Positions 11,520 through 20,869 of a stretch of 42,087 bases of DNA are shown in pieces. The position numbers and the translations under genes are program-made. Under the pieces are notes generated by a model. That model saw only the letters and a list, made by a program, of their open reading frames with translations. It was not told the origin of the DNA and made no database searches. The stretch lies in contig JALQPE010001894.1 in the NCBI GenBank assembly GCA_030407315.1, positions 1-42,087 of the forward strand, in the 5' to 3' direction. The number at the start of each line of letters is the position of its first letter. The stretch's first letter is position 1. This stretch comes from Asparagopsis taxiformis (Eukaryota > Rhodophyta > Florideophyceae > Bonnemaisoniales > Bonnemaisoniaceae).

Positions 11520-12330
11520 GAGCATTATGTTTTCCTGCATGGATACCATTCCATTTCATCTGGGATCGAAACTTTTACAGTATCCAGAAGGAAAGATGCA
11601 TTTGTAGTTGGAGACTTGTCGACCTCCAACTCAATAATAGGAACAGTATAGTCCTCCGGGAGCCCATCATTTGCTATGGGTATGATTACAATTCCTGGAG
11701 GATGTTCACCATTCATTATCTCTATCTCGCCCTCAATGAACCGACCAGTTTTAGAGTTGATTTCATAATAGCTGTAGACGGGAATACTCTAGTTGATGTC
11801 GTCGACAAGCTTTCAGTCGATTTTGCGAATCTCAACATATCTTTTGATCCTGGATGGATCGATATGTAATGGACTATTGCGTGCCCATAATGACATTACA
11901 ATCCTCTGAATAGACTTTCAACTGGGTGAGAAAAGAGCTACCAATCCACTTTGGAAAATAATACGACCTATAAAGTACTCAAGATCCTTCCATTTCTATA
12001 TTCCCTAACTATACCATTTTCTAGTGGAAGAAAACACGACACGATTCTGGGTCCTCTGTCATAATAATTTTGGGAACTCTAACAGACGGTGCTCATGAAG
12101 AGACTGTTTCATCTACAAATGCTGTTCTCGTGGGCTCCTCTGTATACAGGAAATCTGGAGGAATGAGTAACACTATCGTTCTGATTCGAGAGTCTGAAGA
12201 GTAAGACTGTATCAACCACAGATATTCTTACTCCTGGACACTTGCGTCCCTCAAAGTAGAGAACTGCAGGAGAACTCTCAGCTGCCGGACAAAACCAATT
12301 TAAAGTATTCGGACTCGTTCTCATTCACAT
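11520..12330 (-). pseudogene. Decayed unidentified coding sequence
   Basis: The minus strand reads protein-like sequence in pieces. 12,324-12,109 gives a 71-codon frame. About 12,110-11,720 gives VRVPKIIMTEDPESCRVFF, RSYYFPKWIGSSFLTQLKV and SYYEINSKTGRFIEGEIEI with many stops. 11,716-11,525 gives a 63-codon frame ending EMEWYPCRKT. No family is recognised. It could be an old cargo gene of element B. Confidence 0.3.
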
Positions 12331-12339
12331 GGAAACCTG

Positions 12340-13053
12340 TTCAGGGCCCTCTCCCATATGGAACTCTCGAGCTAGTTCCCAGGAACATCTTTTAGGAACC
12401 GCATACTTGAACCTCCCTGCCAGCATCTTCAGCGGACATACCATCTGCAGCGAGCTAGACAGAATTGGGAATGATGCTATTGTTGGACAGAATAGTTCTC
12501 CTGTAGATGCACCTCGTCCTACCGTACACGATTTCGCCTCCCAGTAGAACGTTTGTCTATCTTTTCTAGATGGGTCTACACGACAGTTCAGAATTAGTCT
12601 ACCTCGACTAAGTCGATGGTATCGATCAATGCATCATTCATATCTTTCTTGCCTGTTTCTTCCACCAGGGCGTGTCTACATTCTGTACCAATGATTGACC
12701 TCCACTTGGCAAAATATTCCTCAAAATAATACCCGGTATTATTTTCCACACTAATCTGCCAGGTGGAGCTACGGCATTGGATAGGATTGCACAGGCCCCG
12801 AAGCTATTACAGGCGTGCTCAATGACAGGGTAAAACTCTTAACCGTCGTAGATATGACGCTTTCTAGTCGCAGTGTGAGCGGAAAAATAAGAACGATAGC
12901 TTTTGTTTCCAGTACACCAGGTATTTACGTAGCAATTCTTCCCCTCATGCCCTAGACAGGTTCATATCGAAAGGTTTCTATTTCTCCTCAGTCTGCCTCG
13001 TCGTAATTATTTTACTTCAGAGGTTATGAAACTTTACTTATCCGCTTCCATAA
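12340..13053. other. Gene-free stretch with one isolated CCGGGTATTATT palindrome unit
   Basis: A 72-codon plus-strand frame (12,329-12,547) has no recognisable features. At 12,722-12,752 there is AAAATAATACCCGGTATTATTTT followed by TGCCAGGTGGAGC, a single diverged unit of the 118-bp family. Nothing else is supported. Confidence 0.5.
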
Positions 13054-14610
13054 TCAATCCTCCTCATCAAGGAAAACTTCAACGTAGCTTTCATTCCCAT
13101 CATCTTCATCTCCATGTGCACTATCCTCCTCAAAAGCTGTACTCCTCTGGTTGAAATGTAGTTCATCAAATTTCTCGTTAGTAATTGTCAGTACTTCTTC
13201 GCAGAGATGCTTCTTGCAGATTCGCTCACTCGGCAACATCGCCTTTCCTAATTGTTTGAGCTCGTCCTGTACACTTCCTTCGAAGGTATTACCTGATTGT
13301 ACCTTGAAAATTCCTAGAATCCCGGAAGCGATTGCATAGACAAATCTGAGTGAATTGCAGGAACGTCGCAGGAAAACCATTCTACTCGTACATTGAAGGA
13401 ATGCAATTGCAGTGTTCAGGGATACCTCTAGGATATTGATTCTCCTTCGGATCATCCTTTTGGCCATACATCCCGATATCTCGACTTCGTACTGAATGAT
13501 GACAACCATCTCTTTCCGCTCAGTGATGAATTGTTTCAAGATCTCGGAATTCTTGTCATCCACAACTTTCCGTTCCTCAAGCCTTAGATTTCCGTTGGTC
13601 ACACGGGTATCGGGGATAACGTCCATATCTCGAATGATATCGTGAGTTGGAAACTCGAAAGTGATAGAGGCGTCCTTTTCCAACATTAGAGCGAACCCCA
13701 GTTCGACAAGGAATCGATTGCGCACCTGCTCTCTAGACTTGTTCAGGAAACCGAGCACCTTTGTCTGCGCAACTTTTGAAACAGCCAAAGATATTTCACG
13801 CTTGCTCAATTGTCCACCATTTCCATCTGTTTTCCTCCGCTTCCTAGCCCCTCCGTCAATGCTTCCAGCAGGCTGGTTTCGGCCATCGCCAGTAGCACCA
13901 TACACAACTTCTTCGATTATTTTGTCCGGAATGTACTTGTTCTCCTTCCAGATGTTGAACGCATTCGAATCGCGTCCAGAGCTCGAGCCTTCCATTGTAC
14001 GGCCTGTACCCGACTTTTCCTTCTGAATATTCCTCAGGAGAGACATCACCACTTGGAAACGAAGCTCGATGTTGTTCTTCCCGGTGCTGGATTGGAACAC
14101 ATCTCTCTTGTCATTGCTCTGCTTCGCAAACATCATTGCAGAGAGCAACCGGCACCCGCGGAGGTCGTAGATTCCTTGGTTGGTGTAAATTGTCGCCCCA
14201 GCATCAATCTTGTCGACCAGCAAAGGTACCACAGTTCCAAATACTGCACACAGAAAATTGTAAGAAAACGATAGTTCTGCTGACTGCGAGATGCGCAACC
14301 GGTCCCTCTCCTTGTCAGTCATCCCCTTCTTCGAATTGCCCTGACTCTGCTGTAATAAACCATCACAGATGTCTTTCACACCCTGCAGTTCCGTTACTAT
14401 AAATTCGGCGCGACTCATCAGCTTTTCGATTTGCTGGCGATGGGAAGTTCGATCATCGTCGATTTCATCCATCCTCTCCCCAATACGACGAACTTCCCCA
14501 GTCACTGTCCTGAATCCCTCTCGAATAATCCCTGCTAGGCAGTCATTTGGATTTTCCTCACGACGCTGAGATTCCATCTTCCGTCGAACTTCGCCTCCCG
14601 TTCCAATCAC
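13054..14610 (-). CDS. Intact 518-codon ORF, element-borne protein of unknown function
   Basis: This is the longest uninterrupted frame in the window. The N-terminal 100 residues are charged and likely coiled coil (EVRRIGERMDEIDDDRTSHR, QQIEKLMSRAEFIVTELQGV). A hydrophobic stretch NFLCAVFGTVVPLLV lies near 118-132. A basic cluster RKRRK at about 256-260 looks like a nuclear signal, and the C-terminus is acidic (GDEDDGNESYVEVFLDEED). I recognise no catalytic motif. The gene starts about 660 bp inside the CACTA end at 15,272 and reads inward, the same relation the transposase gene has to the end at 41,968. A coiled-coil nuclear protein in this place could be a subterminal-DNA-binding accessory protein comparable in role to TnpA of plant CACTA elements; that is inference. 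Being open while its neighbours are broken suggests it is recent or selected. Confidence 0.75.
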   Translation of the reverse strand: MIGTGGEVRRKMESQRREENPNDCLAGIIREGFRTVTGEVRRIGERMDEIDDDRTSHRQQIEKLMSRAEFIVTELQGVKDICDGLLQQSQGNSKKGMTDKERDRLRISQSAELSFSYNFLCAVFGTVVPLLVDKIDAGATIYTNQGIYDLRGCRLLSAMMFAKQSNDKRDVFQSSTGKNNIELRFQVVMSLLRNIQKEKSGTGRTMEGSSSGRDSNAFNIWKENKYIPDKIIEEVVYGATGDGRNQPAGSIDGGARKRRKTDGNGGQLSKREISLAVSKVAQTKVLGFLNKSREQVRNRFLVELGFALMLEKDASITFEFPTHDIIRDMDVIPDTRVTNGNLRLEERKVVDDKNSEILKQFITERKEMVVIIQYEVEISGCMAKRMIRRRINILEVSLNTAIAFLQCTSRMVFLRRSCNSLRFVYAIASGILGIFKVQSGNTFEGSVQDELKQLGKAMLPSERICKKHLCEEVLTITNEKFDELHFNQRSTAFEEDSAHGDEDDGNESYVEVFLDEED

Positions 14611-14894
14611 AAAGTGTCACTCCAAGTGCTTTTTCTGCAACGAGAATGCTAGCAATAGTAACAAATAATGCTAACTACTCTACTCATATCCTCGGAAAAC
14701 GACCGATTTTCTCCTACCTTTTCTGTAACGGTCATCTCCATGTGACCACGCATCCTCTATACTTCTCACTACTAGTAGCTTCAGAATAGTTTCCTCTCTT
14801 ATCTACTTGAACTCATATGCAAACACATTTCACAATGACCCTATCCTGTACAACTATTTCAATGTTGAGTCTCAGATATTACCAAACACCAATT
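14611..14894. promoter_or_regulatory. Probable upstream region of the 518-codon ORF
   Basis: This is a non-coding stretch between the ORF start and the subterminal array. A chance CACTA at 14,767 (CACTACTAGTAGC) does not match any terminal sequence here. No clear promoter element can be named. Confidence 0.3.
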
Positions 14895-15272
14895 ACTATC
14901 AAGGCAGTACTTGCAGGCAGTACAATTCACTGCCGGAGCCAGTATATTTTACTGCCTGATTCTAATGCCAGGTCATTTGCCAGGGCTGTACTGTACGGCA
15001 GTACATTCCATTGCAGAAATCATCAAAAATCACTGCATTGCACTACTGCCCTGTGGTACCAGCAAAAATTACTAGAATTTGCTATCGTACAGTACTGAAT
15101 TCTGCTACATACCGTACTGCCAGGAAATTTTGTATTTTACTGCCTGCGGCACTAGAACTGAAAAAATTAAAATAGTAATTTTACTGCCTCAGGCACTACA
15201 TTGTTCAGGCAGTGATTTTTACTGCCTCAGGCAGTAAATTTACTACATTTTTTGATCTCAAACTCAGTAGTG
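14895..15272. mobile_element. Right end of CACTA-type element B with subterminal palindromes
   Basis: GGCAGTA/TACTGCC motifs in both orientations (15,180-15,240 holds TACTGCCTCAGGCAGTAAAT) lead to an end that reads CACTACTGAGTTTGAGATC on the minus strand, its last base at 15,272. The boundary is exact: from 15,273 the sequence is transposase gene, matching the copy at 37,865 and downward base by base. The left end of this element is not seen. Confidence 0.75.
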
Positions 15273-15791
15273 ATGGAAGAGGGTGATATTGTTCCACACG
15301 TCGTATTGGTGAACAGGTATTTGAAAGAGCAGGTCGGAGAAGCATCCACCATGTTACTTTGCTTTTCACCGGGCGCGAGCTTTGCTGAAGCCAGAAACCC
15401 GCCCGATAGACTAGGAAGCCCCAACTATGAAGAAATTCGTGTTTCAGGGGTGTTCTCGGATGGTTTCGGAGACCACAGGTCGCAATGGCACCAGCGTCTC
15501 CGCGAGAAGATGCACCATGTTGGGGAAAGCTGGAGGATGGTCGAAACTACTTTGTTTACCGATTTCTCCTTTACACGGATGACTTTGAACCATTCACAAG
15601 CAGGAAGGGAAGTTTTGGTGGATGCTATATGTTACCTCTCAATCTACCGCCTCGGAAAAGGGGAAGCTACCAAGCGGTTCGAGTGATTGGTTTGCCACCT
15701 CCGGGAGTGTCCACAAATTGTGTATTGCGATATATCGTTCAAGATATAGTGCGAGGAAGCACAGAGGGTTTCCCCAACGAAAAATGCAGAG
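15273..15791 (+). pseudogene. 519-bp transposase gene fragment between two CACTA ends
   Basis: It is nearly identical to the minus-strand interval 37,865-37,347, which is also 519 bp. It encodes the part with FLLYTDDFEPFTSRKGSF, GGCYMLPLNLPPRKR and NCVLRYIVQDIVRGSTEGF, a block typical of Tnp2/KDZ-like transposases just before the catalytic region. Relative to the right copy I see four one-base indels (about 15,490, 15,546, 15,604 and 15,774) and almost no substitutions. The left edge meets the end of element B, and the right edge meets CACTACGGTGTTG. It is a remnant of a transposon that was itself hit by two insertions. Confidence 0.88.
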
Positions 15792-16144
15792 CACTACGGT
15801 GTTGAAAAGGGGGCCTCAGACAGTACTGCGAGACAGTGATTTTTACTGTCTGAGACAGTAGAAAGCACTATGCGGCAAATGAAAATTAATGCCACACTTG
15901 GAGACAGTGATTTGCACTGTCTGGCAGACAGTACGGAACACTGTCTGCAGACAGTAAAAAACACTGTCTCACAGTACTGTCTGAGGCAGTGAATGGAGAC
16001 AGTAAAAATTAATGATTTATTCAATAGTTGGATATGATGTAATTTACTGTACTGGGCAGTGTTGGCGGATAGTGTTTTGTATTGGCCAAGGCAACATGGC
16101 CGGATAGTGAAATACGCTGCCTGGGACAATAGATGGAACCAACA

Positions 16145-16500
16145 CGGTGCACTGTCCTGGGCAGTACCTGGAGACAGTGATTTTCACTGTCCTGGGCAGT
16201 ACCTGGAGACAGTATTTGTGCTGCCCTGGGCAGTACCTGTAGACAGTACTTTGTGCTGCCCTGGGCAGTACCTGTAGACAGTATTTCGTGCTGCCCTGGG
16301 CAGCACCTGTAGACAGTACTTTGTGCTGCCCTGGGCAGCACCTGTAGACAGTACTTTGTGCTGCCCTGGGCAGCACCTGGAGATAGTACTTTGTGCTGTC
16401 CTGGGCAGCACCTGGAGACAGTATTTCGTGCTGCCCTGGGCAGCACCTGGAGACAGTATTTCGTGCTGCCCTGGGCAGCACCTGGAGACAGTAAAAGTAG
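16145..16500. repeat. 35-bp subterminal tandem array, about 11 units
   Basis: The unit has a CTGCCCTGGGCAG palindrome, then CACCTGTAGACAGTACTTTGTG. The first two or three units are variants (CTGTCCTGGGCAGTACC). The right-arm array at 40,985-41,610 has about 20 units of the same repeat. Confidence 0.92.
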
Positions 16501-17196
16501 TGTCCTGATATAGTAAAATTCGGTGTCTGGGAGTGGTGGATGAGATGGAGCGTCACGCTGTCGTGGGCATCTTTCTGGGGTAGAGGAAGGCAGTTCTAGC
16601 GCTATGAGGATGGGGCATGGACGGTATTCATATGGGAATGGACAGAATAGTACGGCTAGGAATTTTTATTTCGTAGTGACTATGAGCTAGCGAGAGGTAT
16701 ACGCGGTAGGATAGGTAGCAATCTAAGAGGGTGCGATATGGGAAGCTTCACTCTGGATTTGTTTATTTGCGCAGGCTACATTGAGAATAAACAATCCCTA
16801 TGTTAAAAATGCTACTACAACTAACACTATTCCGACGAGTAAAACTAAAACTACTAGAAAAGTCTAGAAATCTATCAACTGATTGAGCTGCATGAATAAG
16901 CTAGGAAATGAAGAGAAGAAGAAAAAATGATGTATAGAAAGGAAACAAGTTAGTGACGTTGAATTGGAGAGGGAAATTGATGGTGATTAGGAGACTAACG
17001 TACCTTAACAAATACCATTGCATCCCAAATTGAGATATGTACTCACAGGCAGAAAAGAAAATTAGTGGAGAAGTGGTAAGAGAGAAAGATAAATGAAAGT
17101 AGAAGTGGAACACTCACCGACTGGAAACCTGAGAAAGAGAAAACGAATAGAAAACTGGGTTAGTGGCGTGAGTTGTGGAAACGTACCATCATGGTT

Positions 17197-17333
17197 CATA
17201 TCCGTCGGAGACAAAGCAACAACTTTGGCCTTGGAAGCCGTATTGATGATCTAAAACTTACGCTTTGGAAGCAGTTTAGATGATCTATACGGCTTCCACG
17301 GCCAGGGTTGTTGCTTTGTTTCCGACGGATATG
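17197..17333. repeat. 137-bp foldback hairpin in the left arm
   Basis: Arms of about 60 bp begin CATATCCGTCGGAGACAAAG and end CTTTGTTTCCGACGGATATG, with paired blocks GGCCTTGGAAGCCGTAT and ATACGGCTTCCACGGCC around a short centre. The same structure occurs at 40,150-40,286. Confidence 0.85.
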
Positions 17334-18189
17334 AAGATGGAAACAGGGATTTCCAGAATCTTTCGTTTAAGTAGTACTCTACGGGCGGAAATGACGTGTA
17401 GGAGAAAAATAGAGGGATGAGTTTGAAACGGAGCGGTGCGATGGGAGGCCCAGAAAAACGATACCTAGGCTGCGAATTACGCTTGGAAGCACATGATCTG
17501 GCAGAGGAGGCGCACATTATCGTATCTTCTACCGCCTTTTATTGTCTAGAATGACGTCATCACTACAGAAATATAGGAAAAACACTAGCATATGGGGCCT
17601 ACAGGACAGGCGGAGGTGAAGAGTAAGAAAAATGGCGCACTTTCCTGGACGAGGAGTCCGCGCTTCCAGTGATGATGTGGATGGTATATATCGATAACGT
17701 CATTGTATGCTCCGAGTACACTTGGCAGGCAGTCAAAGCGGGCCACGTGGATGGTGGCGGTTAGGAAACAGCAGTGTCGAAGAATTTTTATAATTTTCAT
17801 GTTTCAAGCGAGCAGTGAGTCTGCATTGCAATATATAAATGTATCCTAATTTAAGATATCACACCGAGTACGATTCAACGAGACATCGTGTTTTCACCTT
17901 GTGAATAGGGCCGAGAATATGGTAGAGTATACGAGTAGGAACTACGTGCATGAGAAAATCAGATTCAGTATTAGTGCTTAGAGCATCACTGCGTAACAAA
18001 CGGAAGTGGATACGTCTTGGCCAGGATGGTGTTTAGGGAATGCGATACAAGATAGCAAAACGATATTGAGTAGGTCGAGCCCGGATGAAATAGCAATCAT
18101 TGTGCATAAAGTAATGAGCATAGGAAAAATCATTGTGGTGAAACAGTTCATTGGATCGAATGAAAGCCAGGAAAGGTTTCTTAATGGTT

Positions 18190-18440
18190 GAATTTAGTGG
18201 CGGAGAAATATAATTCTGCACTATAGCGGAGAAGTAGCGGAAAAGAGTAAATCTCCTTCAGCAAGCGAGACATGCATCAATATTGCCCAGTATAGTTCGT
18301 CTGAAGTGCAAGTTGAACCTCGCAAAGTGAATATCAGAGGTCGTTGGCTAGTGGTTGAAGAAGTCTGCAACGATGGAGCAATTCTTGAAAACGGATTTGG
18401 CTGCAGAAAACTATTCCGAACAGGCCAGAGTTCGTGCAGT
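18190..18440 (+). pseudogene. Internally deleted remnant of a close ParB-like paralog
   Basis: Translated pieces AEKSKSPSASETCINIAQYS and SSEVQVEPRKVN match residues 36-66 of the ParB-like ORF at 33,992-32,685. After about 18 bp the sequence jumps to WLKKSATMEQFLKTDLAAEN, which matches WLNSATMEEFVRTDLAAEN near that protein's C-terminus. The whole ParB core between them is missing. The remnant lies directly inside the left arm and runs into the next, more divergent copy. Confidence 0.8.
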
Positions 18441-20545
18441 TCTCTTCGACGGAGAATCTGGCTGGGTGTACGGTGAAATTGTTGTTCAACGGATCGTTTA
18501 GGGGTGCTCCGGACGTCCAAAATTGTGTCAACCTCGAGATGACGGCGTACTACACTTGTAGCCGTTGGTGGGCCGGGCTGAAACCGAACTCGGTTGGTAC
18601 CATTGGGCAGGAATGGATTGCTGGTTTGTTGGAAATCTTCGGGTACGTGAAGGAGGTGGCCGAGTATTGGAACGTTTCGGATGTGTTGAGGATGCTGGAT
18701 GGCTCCATTCCCAGCGTGGGTGACCCGAGCAAGAGCTTCGACATTCACTCACGCGTTGTCGAAGTTTTTGCGCTGATGGTGCCCAAGAAGGGGTTCTGAG
18801 CGGACTTACATCCCAAGGAAGGCCCTCCCAATGGCTCCAAGTTTGAGAACATCTTTCCCAATCGGAAGTCTATGTTTTGAAAGGACGCCAGGAAAATGCT
18901 CCTGCGCGTAACTGGCTACCGCGACATGTAAATGCGGAAACAATTTTACGTGGTGGACCCACACATCCCACATGCTGCGCTCCCAGTCACATGTGGTCAT
19001 GATTCCGCCAACCCTTCCCCTTCCATTTCCCTGACCATCCCTTCATCCTCCATTCCTTTGCCTTTGAAGAATCCAATTTAGGTAGTACCACCTCAATTAG
19101 ATTCTTCCAGCTATTCCGAGGCTGCCTCTGTTTCTGCCACTACCCCTGTCGTGTCTGCATCGTCCGGAGTGGAAACTTCTGGGAAAGTGATGCCCAAAAG
19201 GAGTACCTGCCTGAAAGAGAGTCGTTCCGGTCGTGGTGGAACAGCGACGGCGGGTGGTGCGAGCCCTGTTCAGGTCGTCGAGCTGGAGAGCGCACCCAAG
19301 GATGCGGGTAAAAGCTCCATCCTTGGGAAGCGCAACTGGGAAACCGCTTCTGCGACGCCCGAGCCCTCTACCAAATTTGGTACTTTTAAAAGAGGAAGCT
19401 CAGTGAGACTTCATCAAAGTCGTCGTCAAAGAAATCCAAGTCGGCTTCCAGAGGACGTTCTCGGGAGCCGATTCTCCAGTTCGACGACGCCCATGAAAAT
19501 CCTATTCCCGACAGTATCGTCGATGAGAATGTGGCCGCCGTTCTCCCCAGCGCAATTGCGTCTGGTAGCCCGATGAAGTACTACATGGAAATTACGACGG
19601 TAGAGACGGTGCGGGCGGAAATAAAGGCGGCAGCATTCCTGGCAGCTGCATCGCCAGGTGCTGAGGACTCGGTGGTGGAATAGTACTTTGCGGTGAAGCG
19701 GCGTTGCTGGACAACATGGGGGTGGTTGTTGTGGAAGGCCTCTTGCAGTCGTCCACGGCTGGTAGCGCGACGCATGACCTCTTCAGTCACTTTTCTCGAC
19801 AGTTCCAGCTGGTTGAGGAGGTTGAAAAGCCACAGAAACCCTCCCAGCAGTCTGATTCTGATTATGAAGACAGGAAACCACAGGACGAGCCCCCAGATTT
19901 CGCCAAGCCCGGTTTTGATCCTTCGCCGTGGCATTTCATCCACAACGTGGGTGCTGCGAAGGACCGCATAGATGGTGGTCGTGGGCGACTCCCCCTGCCG
20001 CGGTGTGAATTGTGCGACAAGCTGGAGGAGGGGAATTTGGATATGTACAGGAACAAGTTGGTGGCAGAGCTTGCTCTTGGTGTTTGTGCGGATTTCTTGA
20101 AGTTGGGAATGGAGGGTGAGGATCCTGTCTTTTTCCCGAAGACAGGATTACGGCTGCTTCTTAAAACAGATGGGGCTGCGGACCAGGATGGGCACACGGA
20201 CTTCTGAGTATCCCAATTTTGAGGAGTCGGACCTACCCAATCCCCATCCTATTTCATGATGTCGAGCGGATCCGATGGGTTCTTTATAGTAGCTGCACCT
20301 TATAGTCATGTATGCCTGGTCCATACGGACGCCGACATGTGGAAGGTTCCCGTTAACCACTTTTATGTGCCACCCTATTCCGTCTTAGTTGATCGCGGTG
20401 ACCTTTACCATTACGGGGTCGGCTTCAGGTGAGGAGATCTTCCTGTGGGAGCAGAATTTAGTCTATGGTCTGCCCACGCGCGGCCACATCTACTTGAAGA
20501 CTGAGAAGGACGTCCTCACGGACCACATCCACACCGTCGAATATT
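18434..20545 (+). pseudogene. Divergent ParB-like / linker / 2OG-Fe(II) dioxygenase gene, decayed
   Basis: The first frame (18,434-18,799) carries LEMTAYYT and WIAGLLEIFGYVKEVAEYW, aligned with LEMTASWT and WLLALLAIYDMAEVVRKW of the other copy. It continues past TGA, TGA, TAA and TAG stops into a Ser/Pro/Thr-rich linker (about 19,000-19,570). From 19,704 the frame reads VVVVEGLLQSSTAGSATHDL, FFPKTGLRLLLKTDGAADQD and GHTDF (H at 20,193, D at 20,199). After TGAs at 20,205 and 20,220 come SPSYFMMSSGSDGFFIVAA, VPPYSVLVDRGDLYHYGVGF (about 20,370-20,427) and, one frame over, LPTRGHIYLKTEKDV. H-x-D, a distal H in GDLYH and R-x-H-x-Y fit the iron and 2-oxoglutarate site of 2OG oxygenases. The ParB N-terminal half is absent. 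It is a pseudogene; family confidence is good, substrate unknown. Confidence 0.65.
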
Positions 20546-20869
20546 AAAAGTATGACAGGAGCAATAGATAGCATACGAGAAGTATTAAAACCTATGCTAT
20601 TGTTCCCTGCTATGAAGTTCTGTCTTTCTCATCTCAACATTATTCGCTTAGCCCACCTTTCTATTTTCATCTATACATCTGACCTTCATGTCATAGTTTA
20701 GTGCTACTAAGCCTATTGATTGCTACATTTTTGTATTAGTCTACAACTTTACATGATTTCACTAGCTAGACCGTAGGGGGGACTAGTTTTAGACCTTGAC
20801 AACCCGTGAGGTTCGACTATAAGAGACGTTGCTGAGATAACACATGACACAGAATGCTCCTGGAAGCCA
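20546..20869. other. 3' flank of the decayed dioxygenase gene
   Basis: No gene is seen. At 20,560-20,607 GGAGCAATAGATAGCATA faces TATGCTATTGTTCC as an inverted repeat with a short loop, which could be a transcript-end hairpin. The remainder is AT-rich without clear motifs. Confidence 0.35.

Larger units (their letters stand above)
15792..18190 (+). mobile_element. Left inverted arm with CACTACGGTGTTG end
   Basis: It starts CACTACGGTGTTGAAAAG and continues with AGACAGT/ACTGTCT subterminal motifs, the 35-bp array (16,145-16,500), a non-coding stretch with the 137-bp hairpin, and a segment ending CCAGGAAAGGTTTCTTAATGG. All of this is repeated in inverted order at 41,968-39,289. The outward three bases are GAG; the opposite end has ACC, so no target duplication joins the two ends. 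Open frames inside the arm overlap on both strands or follow the repeat and are not called as genes. Confidence 0.85.

Noticed and set aside
14767..14779. CACTACTAGTAGC as a further transposon end.
   Set aside because: It shares only the five bases CACTA with the true ends and has no subterminal repeats on its inner side.
16044..16556. Long frames rich in CCPGQHKVLS-type repeats as a repeat protein (also 40,924-41,536 on the plus strand).
   Set aside because: All frames and both strands are open across the 35-bp unit, and the array lies in a non-coding subterminal zone; no start or stop is conserved between the two arms.
20205..20222. Recoded TGA codons (readthrough), because in-frame TGAs appear at similar places in both dioxygenase copies and in the ALG12-like relic.
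   Set aside because: The plus-strand copy also has in-frame TAA and TAG upstream (about 18,900-19,080), other relics have TAA stops, and ordinary TGG is used for Trp. Decay plus sequence error explains this better than a changed code.
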